Of a stretch of DNA of 64,000 nt, positions 1-12,863 are shown in pieces. Under the pieces are notes generated by a model. That model did not search any database. It was not told where the DNA came from and worked only from the letters and a program-made list of their open reading frames with translations. The stretch spans positions 36,284-100,283 of the forward strand of contig JALJEE010002839.1 of NCBI GenBank assembly GCA_023231475.1, written 5' to 3'. This stretch comes from Seison nebaliae (taxonomy: Eukaryota > Rotifera > Pararotatoria > Seisonacea > Seisonidae). A program made the translations under genes and the position numbers. How positions within the stretch are numbered: the stretch's first letter is position 1; the number at the start of each line of letters is the position of its first letter.

Positions 1-1061
1 AATAAAAATCACTTCAAACCAGATCAATCAATCACCAACCGTCTTTTGGGCATTAACGATCGATGAAACGGATAATTGTCGTACTGAAAATTAAAATTTT
101 TGAAAAAAATAAATTTCTCATTTAATTCGAGTAAAATATTCAAATTTAACTTTGATTATTAGATATACATTTCACAATCGGTCGATGAACTAACAATTTC
201 AATGTATGCATTCTACAATTCAGTCAATATTCTCTAACTACTTCCCTCCTACAATTGATGATGATGAGAAGGAGAATTGTTCAAGAAATTAATAATTTTC
301 TGCTGCTCAAAATAGAAAAGAATTCTAAGCCAAAGAATTGTTGTTGGAGATTTTGGATATTTAAATTGTTCATTTTATTTATTTATTGCTCGACTGACAT
401 CTTACTCCAACTTTCATCTTGAGCTTCCACTGATTAGAGAAGGAGATTTGGTTCCTCTTAAAAATTGTTAAAATATCGAAAATGTTTATTTGAAATAAGT
501 TTCTATTCAAATTCGTCACTTATATAATGGAAGAGAAATAAATGAATTTATATTTATTTCCTTCCGAAATAATTTAAATATTTATAATTATTATTTAAAT
601 AATGAATAATAATTATATGGAATTGAATAAGTCTGGAATCAATCAATAAATTAAATTAAAAATAAATAATAATAACAACAACAACATTTCGAATGAAAGA
701 TGTAAAATAAAATTTACATCGAATTGAATCGAGAAGAGGAGGAGAGAATCGGATTGGAAATTTATTCTATTTGTGCCACATCATCTCCAACAAGAAGATT
801 GGCGATTGGCGATTGGAAGAGGGAAATATTTATAAAACGTATCCGAATTATAATTGTTAGAAAATGGAAATATTGAAATTGAGTGTCGAGTAGACTATTA
901 AAATATTTGGGAGTTTCTTGTCTACTTTCTCTTTTTCTATCCCTTTTTATATTTTGTCAACACTTTAGTATTCCATTTTTGTATGGGATGAATTTGATAT
1001 GAACATCAACTTTCAATTGGAATGTTTCTCCACTTACTACTCTTGTTCTTCTTCAACTCTT
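1..1061. other. Intergenic, downstream of ARFGEF
   Basis: This A+T-rich stretch lies beyond the stop codon of the ARF-GEF gene. I see no open frame with recognisable protein content, no tRNA-like sequence and no obvious repeat apart from short A/T runs. Part of it is presumably the 3' untranslated region of the neighbour. Confidence 0.5.
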
Positions 1062-4000
1062 CTACTCGTTGAGTTCTTGTGCTAGATGATGAAGATTCTC
1101 GTTCACAATCAATTTCGATGTTGAACTCAATCGAGAGACATATGCACATCTCAATAAATATTCTCGTACAAGACATTTTATTTCGGATTCGGTATCGCCA
1201 ATCGTTGTAATTTCCACGAAATATGGATACAAGTCATTAATGAATCGAAAGAACTGAATAAAAAAATATTTTTTGATGAACAAATGAAAAAATTAACTGC
1301 ACAATTGTTCATGGTGAGAATTTTGAATAAGATCGTTGTAATGACGGGAAACAATGTCTTGCGATGACTGGTGGATTTGATGCGTATATAATAAATTAGA
1401 TGTTTGACGATGATACTGAAAAGATTGATGAAGAAATCGTTGAAAAAAGAAAGAAATAGAAAGAAAGAAACTCTAAAAGTTTTTGTTGAATATCTTTCCA
1501 GAATTTGGAGAAACGTTCGTCGGAGAACATGCGGAAGAGAAGACGAATTGCACAAAGTAAACTCTGAGTTTCTTGACTTAACAAACTCGGTTTAGATGTT
1601 TTCCCGAATCCCGCCTTACCTAACAATATACGCTGATCGTGATTGGCATTGAATAGACGTGCAAATTGATGAAGATTTAAAAGACAATCGACGAAAACAT
1701 TCAAATGTTCATATCGGATATAGGAGAAAACGCCATTTAATGATGTCAATGTATTCCCATCCAAATCATCATCATTCACTAAATATTCCTTCAATTTATG
1801 CAATAATGGATGTCGACCGCCTTCATCATAATTTTTCAAATAATCATCATTGGAGGGTGGGCGTTTATCGAAATGTTCCATCTCATCCAAATTGAAATAA
1901 CGACAATTGACTGAATCATCTTCACTATTAACTTGAAATAGAATTGGAGGTGGAATTTTACCAGCCGCTGCTGTTCCACTATTGATTAAGACCTAAATGG
2001 AAATTCGAATGATAAAAAGAAATATGATAAAGAAGAACATCTGTATAAGTGGCCATACCAGCAATTTCTCGTCTTGCCGTATCGTTGGAGAAGAGTATAG
2101 CTTCAACGGTCTGAATTAATTCAGATTGAATGAAACATTTCATTAATAAAGAATGCATCTTCTCTGCAACTTTCGTTTCATCTCGATTCTGATCTAAATA
2201 TATTAAGTGAGAAAGTAAGAAAATATATTATTTTCATAATTTTTAAAAATAATTATTAAATTTTAAATAATTTCAAAAAACTTCTAATTTTTAAATGATC
2301 TTTCTAAAAATCGTTATTTATCCATAATTATAATAATTCAATTAATTCATATATAAATAATTGTTAATTGAGAAATAATCTTTCTAAATTTTGAACTAGC
2401 CTCCACTCATCTTACTTACATTCATTACATTGATGAGTTGTTTATTAATGAAATTACTTTCACATCGAACTATATTCCTAAAATTTATTCTCTGTTGTAC
2501 GTAATAATCGAGTGGTCCTGGTTGGAGAAAATGTCTCGACCATTTACTTAATCTAATATCGTCCCTATTTAACAAATAGATCGTACTTCGATTAATGATA
2601 GAAATGACATTCTTATTACTGATTCGTCCTGCTCGATATTGTCGTTTCGACGACGAGAAATTCCAATGTTCCGATGAATTGGAACATCGTCTCCTACTTC
2701 TCGCTATCTGTGCTAAGAGTCGATTAATATCATTAACTCGATCGATAAGATGTTGATCATCAATATTCTCATCTTCCAAATTCATGAGATATTTATAATA
2801 ATTATCATGATAAACGACATCGTCATCACCATTCTCTGACGAACAGATCATAGGAGACATGAAAGAGGAATATGTTTCCGAATTACTTGAGGGTGGAATT
2901 GTGATGTGACTATTAACTGATGAATCTCTCATCTTCTTTAATGACGATCGTTGACTGGTTGTAAAACGAGAGAATACCGTTTTGAGCATACTCGATGCAG
3001 ATGACGAATTAACTGAATTATAACTTTCTTCTGTACCTCCCGATAATTTACCATCAATATTTGTTGATGTTGGTATTTGTGCAGTTGATAATAAAGTGCT
3101 CGACGACGATTCAGTTGCTGTGATGGTATCCATAGATTTTTGGAATGATGATGATGATGATGATAATGATGATGATGATGTGGAAGGTATTTGTGTTGTG
3201 GCGATATCGGATGAAATAGTATCAGATGATGTTTGATTATTCTTCTCCTCATTGAATGATTGTCGATGAGATATTTTCCTTTTCTCTTTCATTTTCCATT
3301 TCAATAATTCTTTCGGTGAAGTTTCGACGAAAATACTGGCAAAACATTTCGTCGTGTTCGCCCAATCGTTAAAAGTGAAGATGGAACCATTCTTAATGAT
3401 AATGTTTTGGAGACATTCGATTGCTGCACGAATTAAATGTTCATTCTCTTTACTAATACACCAAATAATCTTATTGTAGAGAGGTGGCAACATAAACGAA
3501 TGGACGTGTTTATGGAAATGAATGAATGTATCCGTCAATTGATAGAGTGCATGTGAACTAGTTAATTGGAGCCATTGTTGACGATCGACAGGATTCAATG
3601 GTAATCTAGTATCATCGAATACTCGACAAATTACATTGAATAAATCCATCCACCATTTCTCCGTAAAACGTTCACCATCACGACGGATAATTACAAATAA
3701 TGCATGTAATGCATTCGTTTGAATATGATAATGTGAACGATTAATTATACAAGATAATTCAAAAAATATCGGTAACCATCCTTTAATCCATGCATCTTCT
3801 TTCTTCTCTCCATTATCATCATCACCATCAATCGTATCGATGAAAATCTCATTATTTTCTGCCACAAAATCTGAACAATTCTTTATTAGACGTAATGCAT
3901 TAATAGGCACATCAGATGAAGGAAGACAGCAAGCGAATTCAGCTAAACATTTTATCATATCTTGGAAAGAATCGATGAGAACTTCTGGTTGTTCTTTCAA

Positions 4001-7000
4001 GACGATATTGACGATATCTTCCACAATATGGAATGCTCTCATCGTAATATTAACATCAGAAATGGAAGCAGCGAAATGTAACACACTAAATATATTTTTC
4101 CATCCACTTCGAATATTTTTCGATTCAGCCGCCACTAATTGAGAGACACAACAAACGACCATATCTCGAATGGAGGAACTTCCGTTCGTTTTGATAATAT
4201 GTTCGAATGGACGAAGGAAATCTTTCTGGAAATTGAAATTGGCAAATTCTCCTTTCTCCAAAAATTTTAATGATAATTGTCGCAATGAATCGATTGCAAA
4301 TGTCGCCACACGATCTTGTCGACTACAACCAGCCACATTGAAATGTTTCCCGATAATTTGCCAAATACGTGTCCATTGAAGACGAATACGACCCATATTA
4401 TAATAAGAAATTTCCACAATCTTCTGAAGACAAAACATTCGTGGCGGTTTTTCATCTAATTCTTCTAACGACAAATCACATAATGCCGTCACGAAATCGA
4501 CGATGGCACTACCAACCAAATAAACGGAACCGGTAAATATTCGGTCGACAGCCACCACAACACTTTGTGATCTCGTTTCACTGAATTGTTCGTGAATTGC
4601 GGCTCGTTTCTTCGCATCGAATTTCGCCAAATCCGTTTGCAAATTATATAAAGTTCCAATCGATTCTTTCGCTGGTGACATAACACCAGCAAATAGACTG
4701 GTGATGGGAATTGAGGTAATTGATGTTGTATTATTTCCATTGTTTAATGTGGAATTGGATTGACTATTCATGAGAGTGTTCGTAGAAGATTGTTGTGAAT
4801 TAGTCGATGATGTGATGTCACTTGGTGTGGGATAGACATGACCACTTCCATTAAATGGACTCGTATCATTAGCGATGGTACTTAATGTTTGTGCCAATTC
4901 CAATTTACTAACACACGCTAAAATATCATGCCAAGAATCACTTAAATAATTCCCATCAGTATGAGCGATACGAATGAGAGTTTTGATGCAATCAATATTC
5001 TTTTGCGCCATATCGAGTATAGTGGATTGTGGTGGTAGTAAAGTGAATCTTGCTAATAATCGAATATAAGCATTGGATTCAACTCTCAAATCGAAAATAC
5101 ATCCGATTCGAATGGCACAACGAATTCCATCTAAACATAATTTAGTGATCCGTTCATCATCACAATCTTGGAGACCAACACTGAAAGCGGCCAGAAATGG
5201 ACTCCAACAAATCAGGAACATTGGACGAACATGTTCGATATGATGAGCTGATTGGAAATCAGCCGCATAATTCGACACATGTTCCATGAGACTATAAGCT
5301 GATAACATTATCTGTTCCATTTCTGAATGATATAATTGTGATCTCTGTTTCTGATTGACGAGAACGTCTTGTTTCGTTTTGATTGTTGTTGTTTGTTTAT
5401 ACGTTGTCTTAATTTCTTCATTTGCTATTTGATCATAAACATCGGAAAGAAATTCTTCAGGTAAATCGTCATTGTCATTAATTCCTCGATTCATTTTTAT
5501 ATAATCTTCTTTCGATATTTTCTTCTTTACATTCTCACTATGTAAATCTGTTGTAAGAATAATAATGGAATAAGCGAGAACATATGCAGCATTGGCACTG
5601 GCAAAAATGCCATTGTTCGGATTACAACGACAATATCTAGCTGCAAATTTCTCCATTAAACGATCAATTTTTTGTGCTTCGCCTGGTAATCGAAATAGAT
5701 TAAGAAAGAATCGTAATGCTGGAACGATATTCATTCCACTAAAATCTAAATTATCAATAAATCCATACATCACTTCTTTACAATATCTAAAAATATTTAA
5801 AAAATTAAAATAATCCAAATTAATATTAATATTAATCGAATTAATTAAAATGTGTGAACTGATCATTTTCTCCTAAATAATCGCCGATTGCCGTTTTATC
5901 TAAACGTTCTTCATTCGCCAAGAAAACGGCAACTCTCTTCGACGAATCGTCGACGAAACCTTTATCTTGTAAGAATTTCATTCCTTTTTTCGGTTTCGTA
6001 TTAAATCTATATTAGAAATTATTATTCTTATTAATTAAATATTAGAAATGAAACAAATCAATTCCTTCCTCCATCATATTCTTCCGTTTCTTTATCGCTT
6101 CATAATTGGAGAGTGGTAGATTGTCAGTAGATGAATGTGATCTTAATTGATTCTCATCATATCCATTCAATTGATTACTACTACTACTATTATTATTATG
6201 ATTATTATTATTGATGGTAGAATTGGAATCATTATCAATCTCTTTGATAAAATTAGAAGAAAATTTTTTTTTTTCAAAAATTTAAACTTTGTTCTTTCGC
6301 TCCTGATTGAATATAAAGTTCCTTACTCCATTCCACTAGACATTGAAGAATTGAGACGAGACTTTCCAGACCTTTCACTCGAAATAATTTCTCCTGATGT
6401 TTCTCAGTCGTTCCCAATTCGATCGCTTGTCTTCCTTGAGCGATCTTTGCCAAAATCAATGTTAATCGTTCGAATATATTTGACGTATTCATATCACAAT
6501 CATAATTTACATAGAAATCGACGACACATTGAGCATCCGAACAAATTTTCGATAGAATGGTAATACAAATTAATTTGTGAGTGAACGAACTGGCATTCGA
6601 TTCGAGAATGTTGAGAAGAATATCTCGAAAGAATACTTCGATTTGCATTTTCAATTGCTGTTTGAAACCGTTCAATAACTCTACGAAAACTGCTAATGAC
6701 AATTCAAAAATTTCGATATTCATCGACACTCCGTTCTGTACGAGACCGACACATAATGTCATTCGGATCTCTTTAATGAAAACGTCGTATGATTTGAAAA
6801 CGGGACCGGCATGTTGCAAAATTGCCAATAAGAGACGTAATGCTAATGTTTTTGAATTATTATTATACGTCTGTTCGTCCACACTTGAATCGATTACATC
6901 ACTTTTCATTGATAAAGCGCAAAGTGTCTGGAAAACGTAATAAGCATCGAGAACATGAAGTGGAATGGTCATCGTATGATTCGGATTAGATGATTCGATA

Positions 7001-7791
7001 TTGGTACATATTGTATTAATGGTCTGTTGGATGACGTCATGAAATATCTGATCTTCGATATTTGTCATTTCAGGATCATTCATCAATTCTCGATATTGAT
7101 TCGTTGAAATTTCAATTCGAGCGTTTTCTTCAGTTTCCATTTTCGTGAAAATTCCAGTAATCATTTGGAGTAACGCTCCTTGTGATGTCTTCTTATACGT
7201 GATACTTTTCACTACAAGATAAATATGGAAAACAGTTCGAACTATCATGAGAATATATTTGTCGTGAACGGAACAATATCTCGATGTCATCAATGTGAGT
7301 AAAGCTTTGATGATTTGTAATTGAACATTCTCATCCGTTTGCACACCTTGAAATGCATCACATACCACATGAATACATCTTCTCAATAAATTATCATTCT
7401 TATCGTCCTCCAATTCTAGTCCATCGAGTTCCATCCGTTGTCTTAATGATGATCTTCGACGATCCATTCCTCCATTCCCAATTCCCACTTCTCCACTCAC
7501 CAATCCATACATGATTAACTTCTGAATACAATCTAGACCGATCTCGATCAATTTTGTATGTTTCGATTGACATGACAATTCGAATGGTTCGAAAATTATC
7601 TCCACAAATTCACATTCTACCACCTCCACCGAACTCTGACTCAATTTCGTTTGTTTCAATCGCTCCTTCAACATATCTCTCGCCTTTTGACATGACGATT
7701 TGAGTTTTGGTGTGAGAGCACGACGGAATTCGCGTTCGGTCAGAATCCGTTCGAGATTCCTCACTAGAATCAATTCCGTTGTCGCTGTCAT
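1062..7791 (-). CDS. ARFGEF: Brefeldin A-inhibited guanine nucleotide-exchange protein (BIG/ARFGEF, Sec7 family), complete
   Basis: This gene encodes a large GEF that activates ARF GTPases at the trans-Golgi and recycling endosome; the fly orthologue is Sec71 and the worm one AGEF-1. My model has eight exons: 7791-6288, 6241-6055, 6006-5860, 5786-2416, 2193-2039, 1992-1472, 1415-1298 and 1253-1062. All phases agree and the product is 2,064 aa, a little longer than human BIG1. The N-terminus shows the DCB/HUS region (motif LQIIKALLTLMTSRY). The Sec7 domain follows at about residues 566-750, with FNTKPKKGM, RLDKTAIGDYLGE, FRLPGEAQKIDRLMEKFA and YIKMNRGIND. HDS regions follow (QSVVVAVDRIFTGS, FEHIIKTN), ending in SKPSLLSQETQSLLCAIRLL. 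A Ser/Thr-rich stretch lies in the HDS part. The oddity is that the Sec7 catalytic Glu position reads Asp (LQDKG, codon 5966-5964). The start is the first ATG matching the family N-terminus. Confidence 0.95.
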
Positions 7792-9011
7792 GATTGATGA
7801 AAAAATGTTTCGATCTCCTCGATAACAATTCCAGGAATAAATATTTCTGGAGAAAAACACTTCTCTAATTTGAGATGATTGAAGTGTTTGGAGAAAGTTC
7901 GATTAGATGAACGAACGAATTTAAGTCATTTAACCGAATCTTCTTGTATACCCGATTTCTTCTTTCTATGTGCCTGCTCAAAAAAAACCGAATAAAACGG
8001 AAACGGAACAAAATGAAATAATCAAAAATTAGTTCAAATCTGATTAATGTTCAATTGAAATTCTAAATCGAACATTCCGATAAACATTCAATTTATCTTC
8101 CATTTGCAGATCGAGAAAATAAATCAATGAAGAAAGAAAGAGAGAGATAGAGAAAGAGATAGAAAAAAGAGAAGATTTGGCATCTATCTATTTTTTTTCA
8201 TGCATTTCCAAATATTAATTGAAATTGAGAAATTAAAGAACTTTTTCTTAAAATTATGTTTAATGAAATTAAAAAATTTTCAGTATTCTTCTTTAGTAAT
8301 CTCTTTCTTTTTTCATGATAACGAATGAATTTATTTGAAATTGACACATAAACTAAATCGACATCAAAGTGACATATTGAGTTGGACAAGTAAATTAGAA
8401 TTATTATATAATTAATTAATTGATTACATCATTTCTTTTACATTGACTTCATAAGAAATCACCAGCTGCAATTTTAAATTTGACCGAATATGAATTCCTT
8501 TTTATAATTTAAATAAATATTTTCATTTTCATTTTTTCGCCCCCCCCCCCTCCCAAATAATCTACTTTTAATTAATAACAAATCATCAAATAATTAATAG
8601 GACGAAAATTGACAAATCTCATGAATATTTGACCGATTTGTCAGTCATCATTAGATTGTCGTCATTCTCCATTAAGACAACTATTAGTGTCTCAATTTGA
8701 TTGGTGGAAATAATTAATGTTCAATTTAGCCCATGTTCGTATGAATAGAGATAAAAGCTCAAAATTTGAAACTGATAAGTTGATAAATATAATTGGCGAG
8801 GAGAAATAAGAGAACTGGAATTTATAATTTTTTTATTAATCCATGTATACTTCAACTACATAGGTGGTATAAATGCAGTTTTTTCTAATTCAATTTTCAT
8901 TCCATTTAATTTACGTTGTACAAATAGTCTAGTTTTGTTAGTAATTTTTATTCATTCTATTTCTTCATTGTTCTAATTAATTTTTCGTATATTTCTTTCT
9001 ACGTTATAGTA
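7792..9011. other. Intergenic, upstream of ARFGEF
   Basis: This should hold the ARFGEF promoter and 5' leader on the minus strand. I see a GA-rich purine tract near 8130-8175, an 11-base C run starting at 8540 (unusual in such A+T-rich DNA), and a TATA-like TATAAATG at about 8877-8884 on the plus strand. No protein-coding gene is recognisable. Confidence 0.4.
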
Positions 9012-9160
9012 GATTACCAATCTGCAATGCCGATCTGGATTGGTAATCGGTGATCATGGGCGGGAAAATTTGGCCGATTTGGAGCGGAATTTTTTCCGTT
9101 GTTTATCGGCCAAGGCGCTCTAGAAAAAAATAAGAATAATCATATTTCTTATTCTTTTCT
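9012..9160. other. Cluster of three hairpins, possible structured RNA
   Basis: Three inverted repeats lie one after another in DNA that is more G+C-rich than its surroundings. The first pairs GATTACCAATC (9012-9022) with GATTGGTAATC (9038-9048), a perfect 11-bp stem. The second pairs TTGGCCGAT (9070-9078) with ATCGGCCAA (9105-9113) and contains an inner CGGAA/TTCCG stem (9085-9089 with 9094-9098). The third pairs ATAAGAA (9130-9136) with TTCTTAT (9146-9152), flanked by AGAAAA/TTTTCT (9122-9127 with 9155-9160). There is no long open frame. I could not match it to U1-U6, the minor snRNAs, SRP, RNase P or Y RNA from memory. It could also be a small foldback element. Confidence 0.3.
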
Positions 9161-9919
9161 GGGGCGTCTAGTGAGGACCATTAGGAAAACCGTTAGTGAA
9201 TTTCATTAAAACACTTCTCATTCATTTTCGTGTTTAGCTGAAGTATGATTTTCAGGGTTGATGCGTCCTCAGATTTTCTCCGTACCAATCACGAGCACGA
9301 TAACAAAAAGATGATGGGTCTATAAATTTTACTACTCTATACTATCACTTCTCATTTCAATGGAATTCAACCAATTCCAATAAGACGATCTTAATCTTAA
9401 TAAACCATCTATGGATTCTATTATTATTATTATTCTATTTCTATTTTCAATTTTATCATTTGTACCTATAATTCACACTTCAAATACTCACACTAGTCTA
9501 AAAAGTCATATTAATCTCTTCATGATTTCAAACAATTCATATTTTCATATGATCCGACACCTATTATACCAATCGATTGCGAGTTCCCTAATACCTAATA
9601 CCAACTATCAATTCTCATTGACACAAAGGATGACCGCACTTTTTCTTATTTTTTAAACTTATCTCGATAGACATTTTAAAAATAAATTTTAATGATATCT
9701 TTTCTTTCAATTTTCGTGAATTCGATTTAACTGTAAATCCGTTCTTACACTGAAACGGTTTTTTTTGTACGTGTAGTATAATCGATAAGAGATAGGATGA
9801 AATTTCACCGTTTTTCAAGTTAAAATATAAATTTTATAATATCTGATTCTAAACAAAAATGGAAAAACTAAACAAATCAGAAATGTATCCCAATAGGAAT
9901 AAATAAATAAAGTTCGAAA
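9161..9919. other. Intergenic; one doubtful short open frame
   Basis: A TATA-like TATAAATT lies at about 9320. An 81-codon open frame follows at 9411-9656 (plus strand). It begins with a hydrophobic, Ile/Leu/Phe-rich stretch that could pass for a signal peptide. The rest is low-complexity and matches no family I know, so I do not call it a gene. Confidence 0.3.
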
Positions 9920-10416
9920 TTAAAAATTTTTTCCATTGAATAACGTGTCTGCTGATTTGAATCGTTTTAGCATTAACGTTTTATCATGAGCTTCTTCGGT
10001 ATAATATTTATCCATAAAAGAATCCGTATCTGGAAAAATTAGATTTAATCAGAGAATTGAGATGTATGATCTTTATTGAATTGGAATATTTCTAAACAAA
10101 AAAAATCTAACCCAATTTTCCTAATCGACAAGAACGTTGATAGGATATGGTGGTGGTAATGACGTAGAATAACGTTCCGATAACTATTGTGACGGCCAAA
10201 ATCAGCATAAAGATGTATTGGAGATATGCATAATATTCTTTAGGAAATGGAGAAATTTCAAATGTTCTTTTCGAATAATTTGCGAAATTAACCGAAATGA
10301 ATTTTAAGTTCGTGTAATTCTCTTGTAAGGTGAACGATTGGTACCGATATGGAACGATCATTGTGAACTTCTTGCATATGTTTTATATAATTCCAATAAT
10401 CAAACGTGTTCTCCAT
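9920..10416 (-). CDS. Small single-pass membrane protein, three exons, unknown
   Basis: I assembled this gene by splicing: exons 10416-10369, 10319-10112 and 10029-9920, with introns of 49 and 82 nt. Both introns are GT-AG and phases agree. The product is 121 aa starting MENTFDYWNYIKHMQE. The N-terminal 51 residues hold two N-glycosylation sequons (NYT, NYS). One membrane segment follows at about residues 52-74, then a polar C-terminal tail of about 47 residues ending LFNGKNF. There is no cleavable signal peptide. Size and topology (glycosylated N-terminus, one TM, short cytosolic tail) recall KCNE/MinK potassium-channel accessory subunits, and the post-TM tail is faintly similar, but this is weak inference. 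Without splicing, only an 84-codon fragment containing the TM is open. Confidence 0.55.
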
Positions 10417-10995
10417 TAGTTAAGAAAAAAATACGGATTGTTTTCAATAAAAATTGTTAAATGTCGTTTCTTCGAAAATATTCTTTTTGAAAGAAGAAAT
10501 TATTGGAGAAATTGTGACATGCACACTCGGAATGGACACTGTGGTTGATGGAATGTTTTATTTTAGAGAATTTAGAGAGAATTTACATTTGAGAGAGAGG
10601 AGGTAGAAGGATTAAATTTAATTTTAACAGTAGATCAAATATTGAATAAATAAATTGTGTAGAGGTATAAACGGAAAGCAAGAAATGATTTTGATTGGAA
10701 ATTATAGGAATAAAATCTTTTAACAGAGGTAATTAAAATGGTGTAGATAGGTAGATGATGGGAATGTGATCGTTGTGAATATCGACGAATTTTCGAAGAA
10801 AGTTTTTATAGTTTTTGAAAATATAAAAATCTGTTGAAATTTGAAAAATCTCAAAAAAGGATGACGAGTCAATGGAAGAAACCGTTGAGAAGTTCTATAG
10901 CAATTGATTGATAAGGGTCCTAACTAAGTAAATAGAACATTTCTAATTTGAGATATATTTGGTTGGGAAGTGGTGGTAGTAGATCACTATTTAAA
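10417..10995. other. Intergenic, Ovo 3' flank
   Basis: This A+T-rich stretch lies between the Ovo stop codon and the start of the small membrane-protein gene, both on the minus strand. It should include the Ovo 3' untranslated region and the promoter of the small gene. A minus-strand AATAAA is present near 10556-10561. I see no further gene. Confidence 0.4.
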
Positions 10996-12863
10996 TCATT
11001 GCATTTCCCCATGTTCATTGCAATAGTCAGTAAGACTATTAATCTTCTCTAAGATTAATTCTAAGTCGGTGGTTGAAGTGCCAAAAGGAATCCATTTGCC
11101 GTTCAATAATTCTTGAGGAATATTTATTCCGTTTGTAAGTGTGTCAACGGTAGCGGATGAAGTGGTGGACGAAACAATATCATCGATTGAACAATTGTTG
11201 TTAATGATGGAAAAGTTTGTTGGTTTCTTAATGAAGGTTGAAGGACTATCCAATTTGGAACTGCGTTTCGTTGTAGAAGTGACGGTTGTAGAGGATTCGG
11301 GACAGACATGGTTAATATGATCGCCCAGTTTCGGTGTGGAATTGCCACACCGTTCACAAATATAGAGTTTTGTGCGCCTTTCTTTGAAACCGTAATTTAA
11401 TTGAATATTGTGCATTTTCCTCAAATGTGATTCTAATGAGCAACGTTGAGTGAATGCTTTCCCGCATAACTCACATTTGAAAGGACGAACACCTTGTAAA
11501 AGGAAAATGGGAAAACGATAAAAAACGAATGAATGAATGAATGAATAAATGTATTAACCAGTATGTGTTCGAATATGACGTTTGAGATCGAAAGAATCAT
11601 TAAATCCTTTGTTACAATAACGACAATGATGTCGCTTTTCTGTGAGATGACACTTCTGATGACGTTTCAATTGTCTGGGATAGCAGAAGCGTTTCGAACA
11701 AACCGAACATACAATGTCATCACCTGTAAAAATATTATGTGAGTAATCTAAGGAATTATTAGATAAATTATCACTTAAATTTGTACTATTATTATCATCA
11801 TTAACAAAGAGCCTATTGTCATTTCGGTTAATATGATGATTATTATGATGATTATTATGATGATGGTGGTGATGATTATGAAGATGGTCATTATTATTAT
11901 TACTGTTGTTGTTGTTCGTGTTGTTGTTACTTGTGTTGGAAGTAATAGAATTGATGATATTTAATTGTTTTCCTGTATCATTCAGAGTTTGACGAGTTTG
12001 AATACTGATAGTATTCGATGGGGAATTTATACTCACTATCGGTACGGATACCGATGAACATGAAGAGACGGCACTCGATACTGACGATGTTAATAACGGT
12101 TCCATTTTATTGAAAGATTTCTCATCGATCTTACTCAAATTTTGAATGAGATAACGCTTATGCGGAGATTGCGTATTATTGTCATTGGCAATCGCTGCAA
12201 TTGACTCAAATGTTGAGATTGCCGATTTGTCTATTGTAGTTAATAGTGCTCCATTATTCGACATTGCAGTTTTAGTTTCGAGAGGGTTTGGTGGGAGGTG
12301 CGGTTGGAAGAATGAGGAAACATCATCCAATTCCATTCGGGGGAGGACACCGAAACTTAAATTAAATTTTTCGTTCAATCTTGACAGGACATGCTCAGAG
12401 ATATTGGAACTGGTTATTTCTTTTTCTTTGTTCGTTCCATGCTCATTCGTCTGAGTTGATGAACAACTTGTTATTCGACTTGACTATATTAAGGAAGAGA
12501 ATAAAAGAGATATGAGAATAAATTAACGTTCGAATCAGTCTGATCCATCTGAATCAATTCCATTGACTCATCGAAACATTGCTTCTCTTCATTCATTTCA
12601 ACTTTATTCAAATATTTCAAATAAAGTAACAAGATCAATTGGGTACCCACAACAAGATTCTCACCCTGCAAACCGGAAAGTAACGAACAAATCTTATTAA
12701 CAACATTGGCATTCGTTCCAGCATTAGACAATTCGGCTGCCAAGTTAGCGGAAACGTTCGAACGGTCGTTATTCGGTTCTTCATCATTTAGTTCCATTGA
12801 ATTATTGTCCGTTTTCATCTCGGTCATTCTTGACGAGTAGATACCAGCACAATGTCGATCCAT
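10996..12863 (-). CDS. ovo: Ovo/shavenbaby-type C2H2 zinc-finger transcription factor
   Basis: Ovo factors control epidermal differentiation (trichomes in insects) and germline development; the product acts in the nucleus. Exons are 12863-12528, 12483-11559 and 11492-10996, with introns of 44 and 66 nt; the product is 585 aa. Four fingers lie in the last third: CSVCSKRFCYPRQLKRHQKC, CRYCNKGFNDSFDLKRHIRT, CELCGKAFTQRCSLESHLRK and a degenerate CERCGNSTPKLGDHINHVC. The FNDSFDLKRHIRTHTGVRP and TQRCSLESH blocks are diagnostic of the Ovo family. An intron splits the linker between fingers 2 and 3. The region before the fingers is rich in Ser, Asn and His, with a long Asn/His tract. The ATG at 12863 follows an in-frame stop. 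No SNAG-type start (MPKxFLVK) is seen, so this may be a short isoform with upstream exons missed. Confidence 0.93.

Noticed and set aside
8540-8550. Run of 11 C bases
   Set aside because: It is unusual in this A+T-rich DNA but a lone homopolymer has no clear function and may be a sequencing-prone site.
9411-9656. 81-codon open frame with a hydrophobic start, downstream of a TATA-like box
   Set aside because: Composition is low-complexity, there is no family resemblance, and such frames are expected in A+T-rich DNA.
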